NCBI RefSeq assembly: GCF_001182725.1 | Contig: NZ_CWHU01000004.1 | Location: 223,506-287,505 of the forward strand | DNA: 64,000 bases | Direction: 5' to 3' | DNA from: Anaerococcus jeddahensis | GTDB taxonomy: Bacteria > Bacillota > Clostridia > Tissierellales > Peptoniphilaceae | Part shown: positions 17,269 to 25,125 of the stretch, one piece after another | Layout: each line of letters starts with the position of its first letter | How positions within the stretch are numbered: the stretch's first letter is position 1 | The notes under the pieces: model-generated | What the model was told of the DNA's origin: nothing | Seen by the model: only the letters and a program-made list of their open reading frames with translations | Database searches by the model: none | Program-made: the position numbers and the translations under genes

Positions 17269-17694
17269 CTAATCTAAAAATTTCACGCTAATTTCCCTAG
17301 CGTTCTCATCAATTTTTTCTATATTAACTTCAATCATATCATCTGGAAGATAATCCTCCGCCTTATCTGCCCATTCCAAAAATGTAATGGCGTCTTCAGG
17401 ATAAAAATAATTTTCATAATCTATATCCAAAATTTCATCAGGATTTTCAAACCTATAAAGATCAAGGTGATAAATCGGAAAATCTTCTCCGTTCTTTTTA
17501 CCATCATAAATATTTACAAGGGCAAAAGTTGGAGATGAAGTATTAGAAATACCAAAATATTTGCAAACAAAAGAAACAAAAGTAGTCTTCCCACTACCCA
17601 TTTCTCCAATTAAATTTATAACTTGGCCTTTTTTCAATTTTTTAGAAAAATCAAAAGCAAAATCTTCCATTTCCTTTAAAGAATTAATTCTCAT
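17269..17694 (-). CDS. tsaE: tRNA threonylcarbamoyladenosine biosynthesis ATPase TsaE
   Basis: 141 residues. P-loop GEMGSGKTTF at about 31-40, SSPTFALVN, and FLEWADKAEDYLP near the C-terminus, all diagnostic of TsaE (YjeE), the ATPase that resets the TsaBD complex. First gene of the t6A operon. A TATAAT (minus strand, 17713-17718) lies about 20 bases before the start with AAGGAG between, so the leader is short. Confidence 0.96.
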   Translation of the reverse strand: MRINSLKEMEDFAFDFSKKLKKGQVINLIGEMGSGKTTFVSFVCKYFGISNTSSPTFALVNIYDGKKNGEDFPIYHLDLYRFENPDEILDIDYENYFYPEDAITFLEWADKAEDYLPDDMIEVNIEKIDENAREISVKFLD

Positions 17695-17840
17695 AAAAAC
17701 TCCTTATCATCTATTATACTACAAAAGTCAATTTTAAGGTTTTTTGTCAGATATATTATAATCTAAAATTAAAAAAATCCAATGATTTTAAGGGAAATAA
17801 GTTATAAAATTTTATTTGAAAATATAAAGAGATAAAAAAA

Positions 17841-18243
17841 GAGATCTCTCCACTCCTTACAGTCGGTCGAGATGGGTGCAGGTTTTCTTTATTTAATCGC
17901 TAAAGTTTTATTTTCTCTTTTCTCTTGATTTTTATTGATATAAGTGCAATTTATTTTTCTTAATATAGGTGACTGTTATTTAATTTGATTATTTATTTTT
18001 ACTTAATTACATCCATATCAATTAATAAATCTAATAAAGCACAAACCCATCTCGAGCCTAGTCGAAAGATCTCTTTTATTATCTTTGCTTGTTATTTATT
18101 TTCGCTTTGAAATTTTCAAGATTATTTCATATATGCTTACTTTATTTTTAAATTAACTTAATGCACGAGATCTCTCCACTCCTTCCATACGATAAATCGG
18201 GATAAACATGCCAATCAAGGCATATTTATCTGGTCGAGATGGG
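17841..18243. repeat. Three copies of the GAGATCTC...GATGGG repeat (F, R, F)
   Basis: F 17841-17876, R 18046-18073, F 18167-18243. The last copy carries a hairpin with arms GATAAACATGCC and GGCATATTTATC (18201-18230), which has one C/A mismatch and a loop shortened by one base. The motif TTTAATYGCTRAAGTTTT follows GATGGGT in the two F copies (about 17898 and 18260). The gap holds no gene. Confidence 0.88.
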
Positions 18244-18300
18244 TGATGTATGACTTATTTAATTGCTGAAGTTTTGTATTTTTGGAAATTCATAAAATTA

Positions 18301-18341
18301 TTCAAATAAAAAACAGACTCAAAAGTCTGTTTTTTATTTGA
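18301..18341. terminator. Terminator after ribU
   Basis: Inner arms AAAACAGACT and AGTCTGTTTT with a four-base loop, extended outward by TTCAAATAA and TTATTTGAA. T-runs follow on either strand; it lies just past the ribU stop. Confidence 0.85.
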
Positions 18342-18346
18342 AATAT

Positions 18347-18943
18347 TTATTTTCTTTCGTGCAAAATTCCTGAAACGTGTTTGTACAATAATTTTGTCAC
18401 CAAAATTTCAATAAATCCTTTTATTAAATTAAATGGAACGATAGCGAAAATCATCATTGTAAAATATGATTTTACTAAGGCGTTTGTTTTTTGTGCCATT
18501 GCTACAAAAGCTCCCATATCAACTCCCATTGCTTTTCCGTAAAGTGGGAAAATTACAAAGGCATTTGATAAGGTTGCTGCAAGTGACATAACCAAAACTC
18601 CGCAAACCATAGCTATGGTTGCATTTTTTTTGGTTTTCTTTCTTTTATAAATGCTTGAAGAAACAAATACAAAAAGTCCACCGACAACAAAATTTGAAAC
18701 TTCTCCGACTCCATAAGTGCTAGTCTTGCTTAAATTTAAAATATTTTTAATAAGTTGGATTAAAATTCCATAAACAGGTCCCATTGAAAATCCACCAATA
18801 AGTGCTGGCACATCGGCAAGGTCAACTTTCATAAAAGGTGGTGCAACTGGAATTGGAAATTGAAAAAACATAAGTATAAAACTCATGGCTGCAAGAATTC
18901 CAACTTTAACTAGATTTCTTAATTTTTTTTGATCATGGCTCAT
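18347..18943 (-). CDS. ribU: Riboflavin ECF transporter substrate-binding subunit
   Basis: 198 residues, about five or six membrane helices. The family signature appears as FFQFPIPVAPPFMKVDLADVPALIGG near the N-terminus. RibU captures riboflavin and works with the shared EcfA/A'/T energising module, which is not in this window. The gene is preceded by an FMN riboswitch, which confirms the assignment. RBS TAGGAGG is seven bases before the ATG. No riboflavin biosynthesis genes are nearby, so the cell may depend on uptake. Confidence 0.95.
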   Translation of the reverse strand: MSHDQKKLRNLVKVGILAAMSFILMFFQFPIPVAPPFMKVDLADVPALIGGFSMGPVYGILIQLIKNILNLSKTSTYGVGEVSNFVVGGLFVFVSSSIYKRKKTKKNATIAMVCGVLVMSLAATLSNAFVIFPLYGKAMGVDMGAFVAMAQKTNALVKSYFTMMIFAIVPFNLIKGFIEILVTKLLYKHVSGILHERK

Positions 18944-18969
18944 AATATCCTCCTAAAATTTGGCATAAA

Positions 18970-18992
18970 AAAATGCCCTTTCAGGGCTCAAA
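18970..18992 (-). terminator. Terminator just before ribU, probable riboswitch expression platform
   Basis: On the minus strand GCCCT-GAA-AGGGC is followed by ATTTTTTTATG, 30 bases before the ribU ATG. An identical AGCCCTGAAAGGGC core occurs again next to the aptamer (19157-19172), but there without a T-run. Confidence 0.65.
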
Positions 18993-19050
18993 GCGTAGAC
19001 AAAGTCAGTTTAGTAATTCATTATTAATTTAAAATAAAATTACGCTAAAA

Positions 19051-19132
19051 CCCTTCTCGACTAAGTGAGTGAAACGAACGCATGGAGAGATCCCATGAGA
19101 TTTCTCCGCTCGTTGCACTCGGTCGAAATGGG
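19051..19132. repeat. Diverged repeat pair inside the ribU leader
   Basis: R-like 19051-19092 (CCCTTCTCGACT to GAGAGATCCC) immediately followed by F-like 19097-19132 (GAGATTTCTCC to GGTCGAAATGGG). Both ends have single-base changes from the family consensus. They lie between the FMN aptamer and the terminator before ribU. Confidence 0.8.
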
Positions 19133-19193
19133 AATTTTTTTAGTTTGTCAAAAGTCTGTGCCCTTTCAGGGCTTAAATAATTTCTCATAAAAA

Positions 19194-19306
19194 GAATATC
19201 TTCTCTCATCCAGACTATAACTGTCGGTATGGGAATTTCACCCATTCAGTAAAAACTCGCAGACTTTAACTGCCGGTTAGGAATCTAACCTCACCCTGAA
19301 GATATT
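19194..19306 (-). promoter_or_regulatory. FMN riboswitch (RFN element)
   Basis: The minus strand shows the conserved RFN blocks in order: P1 arm ATATCTTC with CAGGG, GGTTAGATTCCTAACC, CGGCAGTTAAAGTCTGCGAG, GGGTGAAATTCCCATACCG, ACAGTTATAGTCTGGATG, AGAGAAGATAT closing P1. This senses FMN and normally switches ribU off. It lies about 250 bases upstream of the ribU start, a longer distance than usual because repeats occupy the gap. Confidence 0.95.
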
Positions 19307-19339
19307 TATATAATATCACAAAATATTTTCATGTACAAG

Positions 19340-19358
19340 AAAAGCCAGCTTTCGCCGG
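19340..19358 (-). terminator. Terminator of the response-regulator gene
   Basis: Minus strand AGCCGGC-GAAA-GCTGGCT followed by TTTTCTT. One pair is G-U on this strand but A-C on the other, so it is built for minus-strand transcription. Confidence 0.75.
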
Positions 19359-19365
19359 CTCAAAT

Positions 19366-20031
19366 TTATTTTTTAACATCACAAGATTCCAAAACCCAAG
19401 TGTAGCCTTGGCCTCTTTCTGTTTTTATTGGTTCAAGTTTAACTTTTTTAAATTCTTTACGGATTTTTCTAACGTGTTCTCTAACTGATCTATCTGTTGT
19501 TTCAATTCCCATTTTTGCCATTTCTTTTACAATAATTTCTTTAGAAACTGGCCTGTTGAGATTTTTAATAAGAATTGTACAAAGACTGATCTCTGATTTT
19601 GTAAGATCTAGAATATCGTTTCCAATTCTAAAAATCCCATTGTCAACTTCGATTGAGCAAAAACCAAAAGAAATAATTTTGGAATTATTAATCTCATCGA
19701 CCTTTTTTAGGGTATATTTTACAAATTCATCTCTCGAATATGAATGAATTACAAAATCCTTATCGTCAATTTTTGCCTCGTAAGGACTTTTTTTGTACCT
19801 GTCGGTAAGATAAATTACCGGAATATTCGTAGTTTGTTTTATGTACTGGATTAGCTCTATACACCTTGTATGAGTCATATCCACTAGAATTAAATCAAAT
19901 TCCGATAAGTCATCTTCAAGGATTATATCCTCAAAATTTTCATATTTTTTGACAACAACTTCATTTTCATCGAATTTAGAGTTGAGCAAGTTAGAAATTC
20001 CATTTTTATATTCCATAGATGCTATTTTCAT
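19366..20031 (-). CDS. Orphan OmpR-type winged-helix response regulator with degenerate receiver
   Basis: 221 residues. The N-terminal ~115 residues resemble a receiver domain (FDLILVDMTHTR around the phospho-Asp position, IPVIYLTDR), but the acidic pocket and the conserved lysine are not clear, so phosphorylation is doubtful. The C-terminal ~100 residues form a Trans_Reg_C DNA-binding domain (LDLTKSEISLCTILIKNLNRPVSKE and RGQGYTWVLE). No histidine kinase is adjacent. Targets unknown. RBS AGGAG precedes the ATG. Confidence 0.8.
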   Translation of the reverse strand: MKIASMEYKNGISNLLNSKFDENEVVVKKYENFEDIILEDDLSEFDLILVDMTHTRCIELIQYIKQTTNIPVIYLTDRYKKSPYEAKIDDKDFVIHSYSRDEFVKYTLKKVDEINNSKIISFGFCSIEVDNGIFRIGNDILDLTKSEISLCTILIKNLNRPVSKEIIVKEMAKMGIETTDRSVREHVRKIRKEFKKVKLEPIKTERGQGYTWVLESCDVKK

Positions 20032-20181
20032 AACTTCTCCTAACTTTAAAATATTATCACTTTAAGTCGTGACAAACTCACTCAATTTTATTATATAGAA
20101 AAATTCATCCAATAGCAAGATAAAAATTCAAAATTTTTTGAAATTTATTTTACATTTTAAAATCTTTTCAATTTTATTTTT

Positions 20182-22317
20182 TTACTCAAAAATTTCTTCA
20201 TTTATTTTCGAAATATCCTCTATTTTTTTGTAAGAATTTTTTAAAATTTTTATGTTTTTTAAAAATTCACAACTTATTTTTTCCATCTTTTCCCTATCAT
20301 AAATAATTATTTCCATATTTTTTAACATTTTTATTGATAGACTCTTTGTGTCTTGATGATTTTTAATAATAATATTTTGCGCTTTTTTTGATTGAAGATA
20401 TGCCCATATATAAACTGGATCTATTTTATTTTTATCTATTTTTATTATAAATAAATTATCATTCGCTAAATATTTTTTATCATCTTCAATTAAGGCTACT
20501 TTGTAAGGTGGTGATTTTGAAATTACTAGGTCGTTTTTTTGTGCAAAGGTGAAATTTCCTTTTAAAAAACTAAGTTTTGCCTGAGATTTATCTAAAAATC
20601 CTTTTGAAATATTTGAATTTGTGATATAAGAAATACCTTCTTTTGAATATTTTGCTCCCGAATTTAGAAGATCAGTCATGGAGTAACCCCTTCTAATAAA
20701 AGTAATAAATTCTTCAAATTTATAAATTTTTTCAGTTTTTAATAAGTTTAATTGCAAAAATTCAAAATCATCTATAAAATTTTCTGGCAATTTTTTTTCT
20801 ACAAACAATTTGAAATCTTTGTCATAAAATTTATATGATATATCATCAGATTTTTTTCCTAACTTTAAAAAAATTTCTCTATTGTTACAGTTTATAATTT
20901 CATATAGCTTATATTTTTTTCCTAATTTTTTAAATATTTCTTTGTTTCTTTCTCTTTTAAATTCTTTATAAGAAATAAATAGGATTGACTTATCAAACTT
21001 ATTGTTTGAAAAGATTTTTTCTACTCTTTTTATATTTTCTTTGCAAATTCTAGAAATAAATGTATCAAATTTCAAATTTTTAATAGCGTCTAAACTTGTA
21101 TTTAAAACTCTTCCTCCTGACGAAGATTTTAGGGATTTCTTATATAAATTTAAAAAAACAAATGAATCTATTCTATTTCTTTCACAAGCTAAAAAAGATG
21201 CTTGACTAAGGCTTTCTAGTTTTAATAAATCAATCAATAAATCCAAATTATCATCAAGATTTATTAGCATACTATTTTTTTGATAAAAGATTTTTTCGTA
21301 AAAATATATATTTTTCTTATTTATCCAAGACTTATCTTTTGTTAATAAAAAGGGTAAATTTTTTATAATTTCTCTTATCATCTCCTTTGAAAAAGATGAT
21401 TTTATTTTATTTATTAAAGTTTTGTATTTTGTTTCAACGTTTTTTATATAGGTAAAACTTTCTTTTGAAAGGTTGTAGGATAAATTCAAACTTGAATATA
21501 AAATAGTCATTACAAAGGCTTTGTTGTTTATCTTAATTAAATTTTCGATTATTTTATAATTTTTTTCTATATAATTTATCATAAATTTCGGATAAGAATT
21601 TTGGTCAATGTTTTTTAAAAATATACTTGTTAAATTAAATTGAGAATTATTTAAAGGAGCACCATAAGAAGTAGGTTTATCTACAATTTCTCCTTTAAAA
21701 ATGTGAGGAAATTCTTTTTCATTTACAAGATTATTAAAGGCGTAAGAGAAAATATCGAAAACACTGGACATAAGTATAAATTTTGGCTTTTCAATTTCTA
21801 ATAAATATATCTCCCTATCTAAGGCCTTTAGTTGGATTTTTAAATATTTGTCTAAATCTCCTTTTTTTAGAGATTTTAAAATTTTTTTAGTTTCGTAAGC
21901 TGATTTTGTTACAAAACCATCATAATACTCACTTCCTATCGAAGATTTTAGAAAATCTGTAATATATGATCCTTCAAGCTTTGTAGAGGTAAAAGTCCTA
22001 TTTAATTTTGAAATTGCAGGATCCGAAAAAGCAAAAATTCCCTTTTCTAAATTATGAAAAACCCACCAAGGCTTTAAATTTGTTTTATCAAAAATATCCT
22101 TATAAACATCTCCTGAAAAATTTTTATAAATATTATAAAAATCTCCGTTATCAGTTATTAGGTTTAAAGCTATATAAATGAATTCAGAATTTAAATACTT
22201 ATCCCTATATTTTTCATCGTCTAAAGAATCTGGCAATGCATTTTTTATAAAAGAATCATCCCAAATCATAAATGAAGATAAATGAGAAAATTCTTTTTTT
22301 AATAATTCGTATTTCAT
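20182..22317 (-). CDS. Large protein with HsdS-like target-recognition C-terminus and an unassigned N-terminus
   Basis: 711 residues from the ATG at 22317, which has AGGTGA just upstream (a TTG five codons earlier lacks one). Residues about 535-705 read like one half of a type I restriction specificity subunit: RRGYSMTDLL, ITNSNISKG, NDLVISKSPPYKVALI, LANDNLFIIKID, DPVYIWAYLQSKKAQ, then a helical tail. The first ~215 residues have SSFMIWDD, FIYIALNL, LEGSYITDFLK and LDREIYLLEIEKPKFILMS, which remind me of small phage proteins with a uracil-DNA-glycosylase-like fold; this is a memory-based guess. No HsdM or HsdR neighbours and no methylase NPPY motif. Possible stand-alone defence or DNA-recognition protein. 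Confidence 0.5.
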   Translation of the reverse strand: MKYELLKKEFSHLSSFMIWDDSFIKNALPDSLDDEKYRDKYLNSEFIYIALNLITDNGDFYNIYKNFSGDVYKDIFDKTNLKPWWVFHNLEKGIFAFSDPAISKLNRTFTSTKLEGSYITDFLKSSIGSEYYDGFVTKSAYETKKILKSLKKGDLDKYLKIQLKALDREIYLLEIEKPKFILMSSVFDIFSYAFNNLVNEKEFPHIFKGEIVDKPTSYGAPLNNSQFNLTSIFLKNIDQNSYPKFMINYIEKNYKIIENLIKINNKAFVMTILYSSLNLSYNLSKESFTYIKNVETKYKTLINKIKSSFSKEMIREIIKNLPFLLTKDKSWINKKNIYFYEKIFYQKNSMLINLDDNLDLLIDLLKLESLSQASFLACERNRIDSFVFLNLYKKSLKSSSGGRVLNTSLDAIKNLKFDTFISRICKENIKRVEKIFSNNKFDKSILFISYKEFKRERNKEIFKKLGKKYKLYEIINCNNREIFLKLGKKSDDISYKFYDKDFKLFVEKKLPENFIDDFEFLQLNLLKTEKIYKFEEFITFIRRGYSMTDLLNSGAKYSKEGISYITNSNISKGFLDKSQAKLSFLKGNFTFAQKNDLVISKSPPYKVALIEDDKKYLANDNLFIIKIDKNKIDPVYIWAYLQSKKAQNIIIKNHQDTKSLSIKMLKNMEIIIYDREKMEKISCEFLKNIKILKNSYKKIEDISKINEEIFE

Positions 22318-22494
22318 AAAATCACCTGTCAAAATATTTCTATAATATAATTATACAATATCTTTTTATTTTATTTAGAGTAAATTGTCACTCTATTATT
22401 TTTATAAAATTTTTGGGGAGTTAAGTTACTCGGAAATTTATATTTGTAAATGATATATTCTTTGTAAGAATATGAACAAATTATGGAGGCAAAT

Positions 22495-24762
22495 ATGAAA
22501 AATTCTAAAAAAATTATGCTAGGTTCTGCATTAATTTTAGCTTTATCAGTTAGTACTATTACTAATATATCCTACGCTGATCAAGCTATAGATGTAGAAA
22601 AAAAATCAGAACAAGTTACAAAAGAAAATCCATTAGATAAAAATAAGCTAATTGATAAGAATGGAAAAAAAGATGATGAAAGTATCAAAGAAATTCCTGA
22701 AGAAAATAAAATTAATGATGAAATTTTAAATGATGAAAAAAATAATCCAAGCGATGAAGCTGATGATCAAATTTTAAGCGATGAAGAAAATAATCCAAGT
22801 GATGAAGCTAATCTTGAAACTGATGATAATGCAGATCTTAAAGAAAATTCTAATTTAGAAAAAATGTCTGAAAAATCTGATGAAAGTAACAAACAATACA
22901 GCCGAGTCGATGAAAATGATTGCAAATATAGAGATAATAATGACAATATAACTTTTAATAAGGAAGAATATGACAAAGCTAAGGAATATGAAAAAAGCGA
23001 TGAATACCAAAGGTCTGAACCTTATTCTAAAGTACAAAATATTATAAATATTGAAGAAAATAAAAGAATAGAAAAATTTGATGAAAATTTAGATATTGGC
23101 TTTGCAGATGGTACCATTGCAAAAAATTCAGCTTCTGTGCTAAGAGATTTTGTAAAATTAAATTATAAAAATGATAAAGCTTATTTTGCTGATAAAAATC
23201 TTAGAAGATTTAATATTTCTTTTGATACAAAAGACTTTGATCCTAGTAAAGTAGGAGAATATAAAATAAAAGCAAGCGTTCTATCTTATACTTATAGGCA
23301 TTCTGGATTTGATATAAGATTAGGTCACTTGGTAGAAAATTTTATAAGGGTGAAAGTTGTTGATGATGGAAATGATAGAGTTTTCTATGATACTTTTGAT
23401 AAGGCTTTTAAAGCTGCAGAGGATGCTCTAAAAAAAGAAAATAGACTAAACGACTTTACTGTAAGAAAATCTCCTGAAAATTCTAAATATTTTTATACTT
23501 TATCTTATAATGACTCAAAAGATGATCCAGATTATAGTCCTCAACAATATAGTAAAGAAGAAATAGATAGGATGTATAAAGATTATAATGAAACTCGCGA
23601 AATTTTAGAAAATCATGAGAAAGATGGTTTGAGAGATTTGTATAAATACGACAAAAAATCTCAAGCCTTGATTAGACATTTAATTTATACTAAATTTTCA
23701 TCAGAATTTGATTTCTTAACAAGAGAGGAATTTGAAAAAAAAGCAATTAATTATCAACCTTTTGCAGATCATACAACTTATTTTTTAAATTTCTATAAAA
23801 ATTTCTGTTATGCTATTGATAATAATCTTAATCTTCTTGCCCAATATGATTTTAAAAATAAAAGTGTAAATAAGCAAGTTAAATTAACAAATCGTGATTT
23901 TATTACAATTTATAATGCAGATCTTGAAAAGGGAAATAAACTTCCTCATATAAAAGATTTAATGGATTTTAAAGATTTTAAAGATGTTTCACGTTTAAAC
24001 TATAATTGGGACCAAGATACAATTGATACAAATAAATTGGGCAAACAAAAATTGAAAGTTAAGTTTACTTATTTTGACCTAAATGAAGGAGAAAAAGAAT
24101 TGACTGAAAATATAATAATAAATATAGTTGACAGCAAAAATTCTCCTTCTGAAAAACTTAGCAAAAAAGATATTGAAAAAGAAAATGATGACAAAGACAA
24201 GAATGTAAAGCCAGAAGATAATAAAGACAATAAAGATAATAAGGGTAAAAACACAGAAGTAGAAAATAAAGATAATAAAGAAAATATTTCTGATAACAAA
24301 GAAGAAAAAGATAAAAAAGAAGATAAGAAAAACGACGATAATAAAACAGAAAATAAGAATAACAATACAAATACTGGACAAGAAAAAGATGGCAAAAATA
24401 AAGATTCTTCCGCTAATAAAGGTAACGGAATGGGAGCAGGCCCTTTAGAAAAGGATCCAGAATTTAAAGCTTATGCCACAAAAGAAGAGGCAATTGAAAA
24501 AGCAAAAGAAGCTCTTAAAAACAATAATAAATATAATCATTACGAAATAAAAACAACTGACGATGGAAAATATTATTATTATGAATTGAGCAAAAAAGAT
24601 AATCAACCTGTCAAAACTATAAAAGTTCAAACTACAAACAGTGAGCCAAAAAGAGTTGCTAAATCAAATAATGTAGAAACTGGAGTTTCTAGTCTTACAA
24701 GCATAGTTGCAATAGCTTCTTCAAGTCTTGCTGCTTTAATTTTATCTAAAAAAAATAAATAA
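22495..24762 (+). CDS. Large acidic cell-surface protein with non-canonical wall-sorting tail
   Basis: 755 residues from ATG 22495, chosen because GGAGG lies five bases before it (the frame opens four codons earlier). Signal peptide to about SYA-DQ. Then come an acidic, repetitive stretch, a folded middle, a long K/E/N/D-rich low-complexity spacer (about 560-645) and a C-terminal tail NNVETGVSS followed by a hydrophobic helix and KKNK. The tail has the layout of a sortase substrate, but VETG replaces LPxTG. A short module occurs twice, near 300 (FDKAFKAAEDALKK...YFYTL) and near 661 (KEEAIEKAKEALKN...YYYYEL). Function unknown; adhesin or host-protein binder is plausible for this family of organisms. 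Confidence 0.7.
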   Translation: MKNSKKIMLGSALILALSVSTITNISYADQAIDVEKKSEQVTKENPLDKNKLIDKNGKKDDESIKEIPEENKINDEILNDEKNNPSDEADDQILSDEENNPSDEANLETDDNADLKENSNLEKMSEKSDESNKQYSRVDENDCKYRDNNDNITFNKEEYDKAKEYEKSDEYQRSEPYSKVQNIINIEENKRIEKFDENLDIGFADGTIAKNSASVLRDFVKLNYKNDKAYFADKNLRRFNISFDTKDFDPSKVGEYKIKASVLSYTYRHSGFDIRLGHLVENFIRVKVVDDGNDRVFYDTFDKAFKAAEDALKKENRLNDFTVRKSPENSKYFYTLSYNDSKDDPDYSPQQYSKEEIDRMYKDYNETREILENHEKDGLRDLYKYDKKSQALIRHLIYTKFSSEFDFLTREEFEKKAINYQPFADHTTYFLNFYKNFCYAIDNNLNLLAQYDFKNKSVNKQVKLTNRDFITIYNADLEKGNKLPHIKDLMDFKDFKDVSRLNYNWDQDTIDTNKLGKQKLKVKFTYFDLNEGEKELTENIIINIVDSKNSPSEKLSKKDIEKENDDKDKNVKPEDNKDNKDNKGKNTEVENKDNKENISDNKEEKDKKEDKKNDDNKTENKNNNTNTGQEKDGKNKDSSANKGNGMGAGPLEKDPEFKAYATKEEAIEKAKEALKNNNKYNHYEIKTTDDGKYYYYELSKKDNQPVKTIKVQTTNSEPKRVAKSNNVETGVSSLTSIVAIASSSLAALILSKKNK

Positions 24763-24772
24763 TTTCTATACT

Positions 24773-24810
24773 ATTCCCTAGCATTTTTGCTGGGGAATAT
24801 TTTTGTTTTT
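24773..24810 (+). terminator. Terminator of the surface-protein gene
   Basis: ATTCCCTAGCA and TGCTGGGGAAT form a stem around a T-rich loop, followed by ATTTTTGTTTTT. Confidence 0.8.
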
Positions 24811-24989
24811 AAAATTTTATTTATTTATTTTGATAAATTATTTTATTGGTAAAATACCAGAAAAATTCATTGGATTATGATATAATATTATGTATAAAAT
24901 GTGGATTTTTCTGTTGGATTTTTTGTAAAGGAGGATTTTTATTTTTAGATTTTTGTAAATATTTTTAATTATTTTTTATGGAATAATTT

Positions 24990-25042
24990 TTGTCACTTTA
25001 TTTGATTTGTTTCTATAAATTTGCTTTTTTTAGCAAATTTAT
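24990..25042 (+). promoter_or_regulatory. Probable promoter and leader hairpin of the following membrane-protein gene
   Basis: TTGTCA (24990-24995) and TATAAA (25014-25019) with an 18-base spacer. Directly after it AAATTTGC and GCAAATTT (25018-25042) can form a leader hairpin. The rest of the 360-base gap is AT-rich with nothing recognised. Confidence 0.45.
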
Positions 25043-25125
25043 AATTTTTGTTGTAACGTTTCCATTAATAAGCTATGCTTATTGCAAAAAATTTAATAAT
25101 AAAATTTAATAATAAGGAGTTTTAT

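Noticed and set aside
20182-22317. Complete type I or type II restriction-modification gene
   Set aside because: No methylase catalytic or SAM-binding motifs and no endonuclease or helicase neighbour; only a specificity-like part is seen.
24069-24395. Coding regions on the minus strand opposite the surface protein
   Set aside because: They mirror the low-complexity K/E/N/D spacer in three frames and lack ribosome sites.
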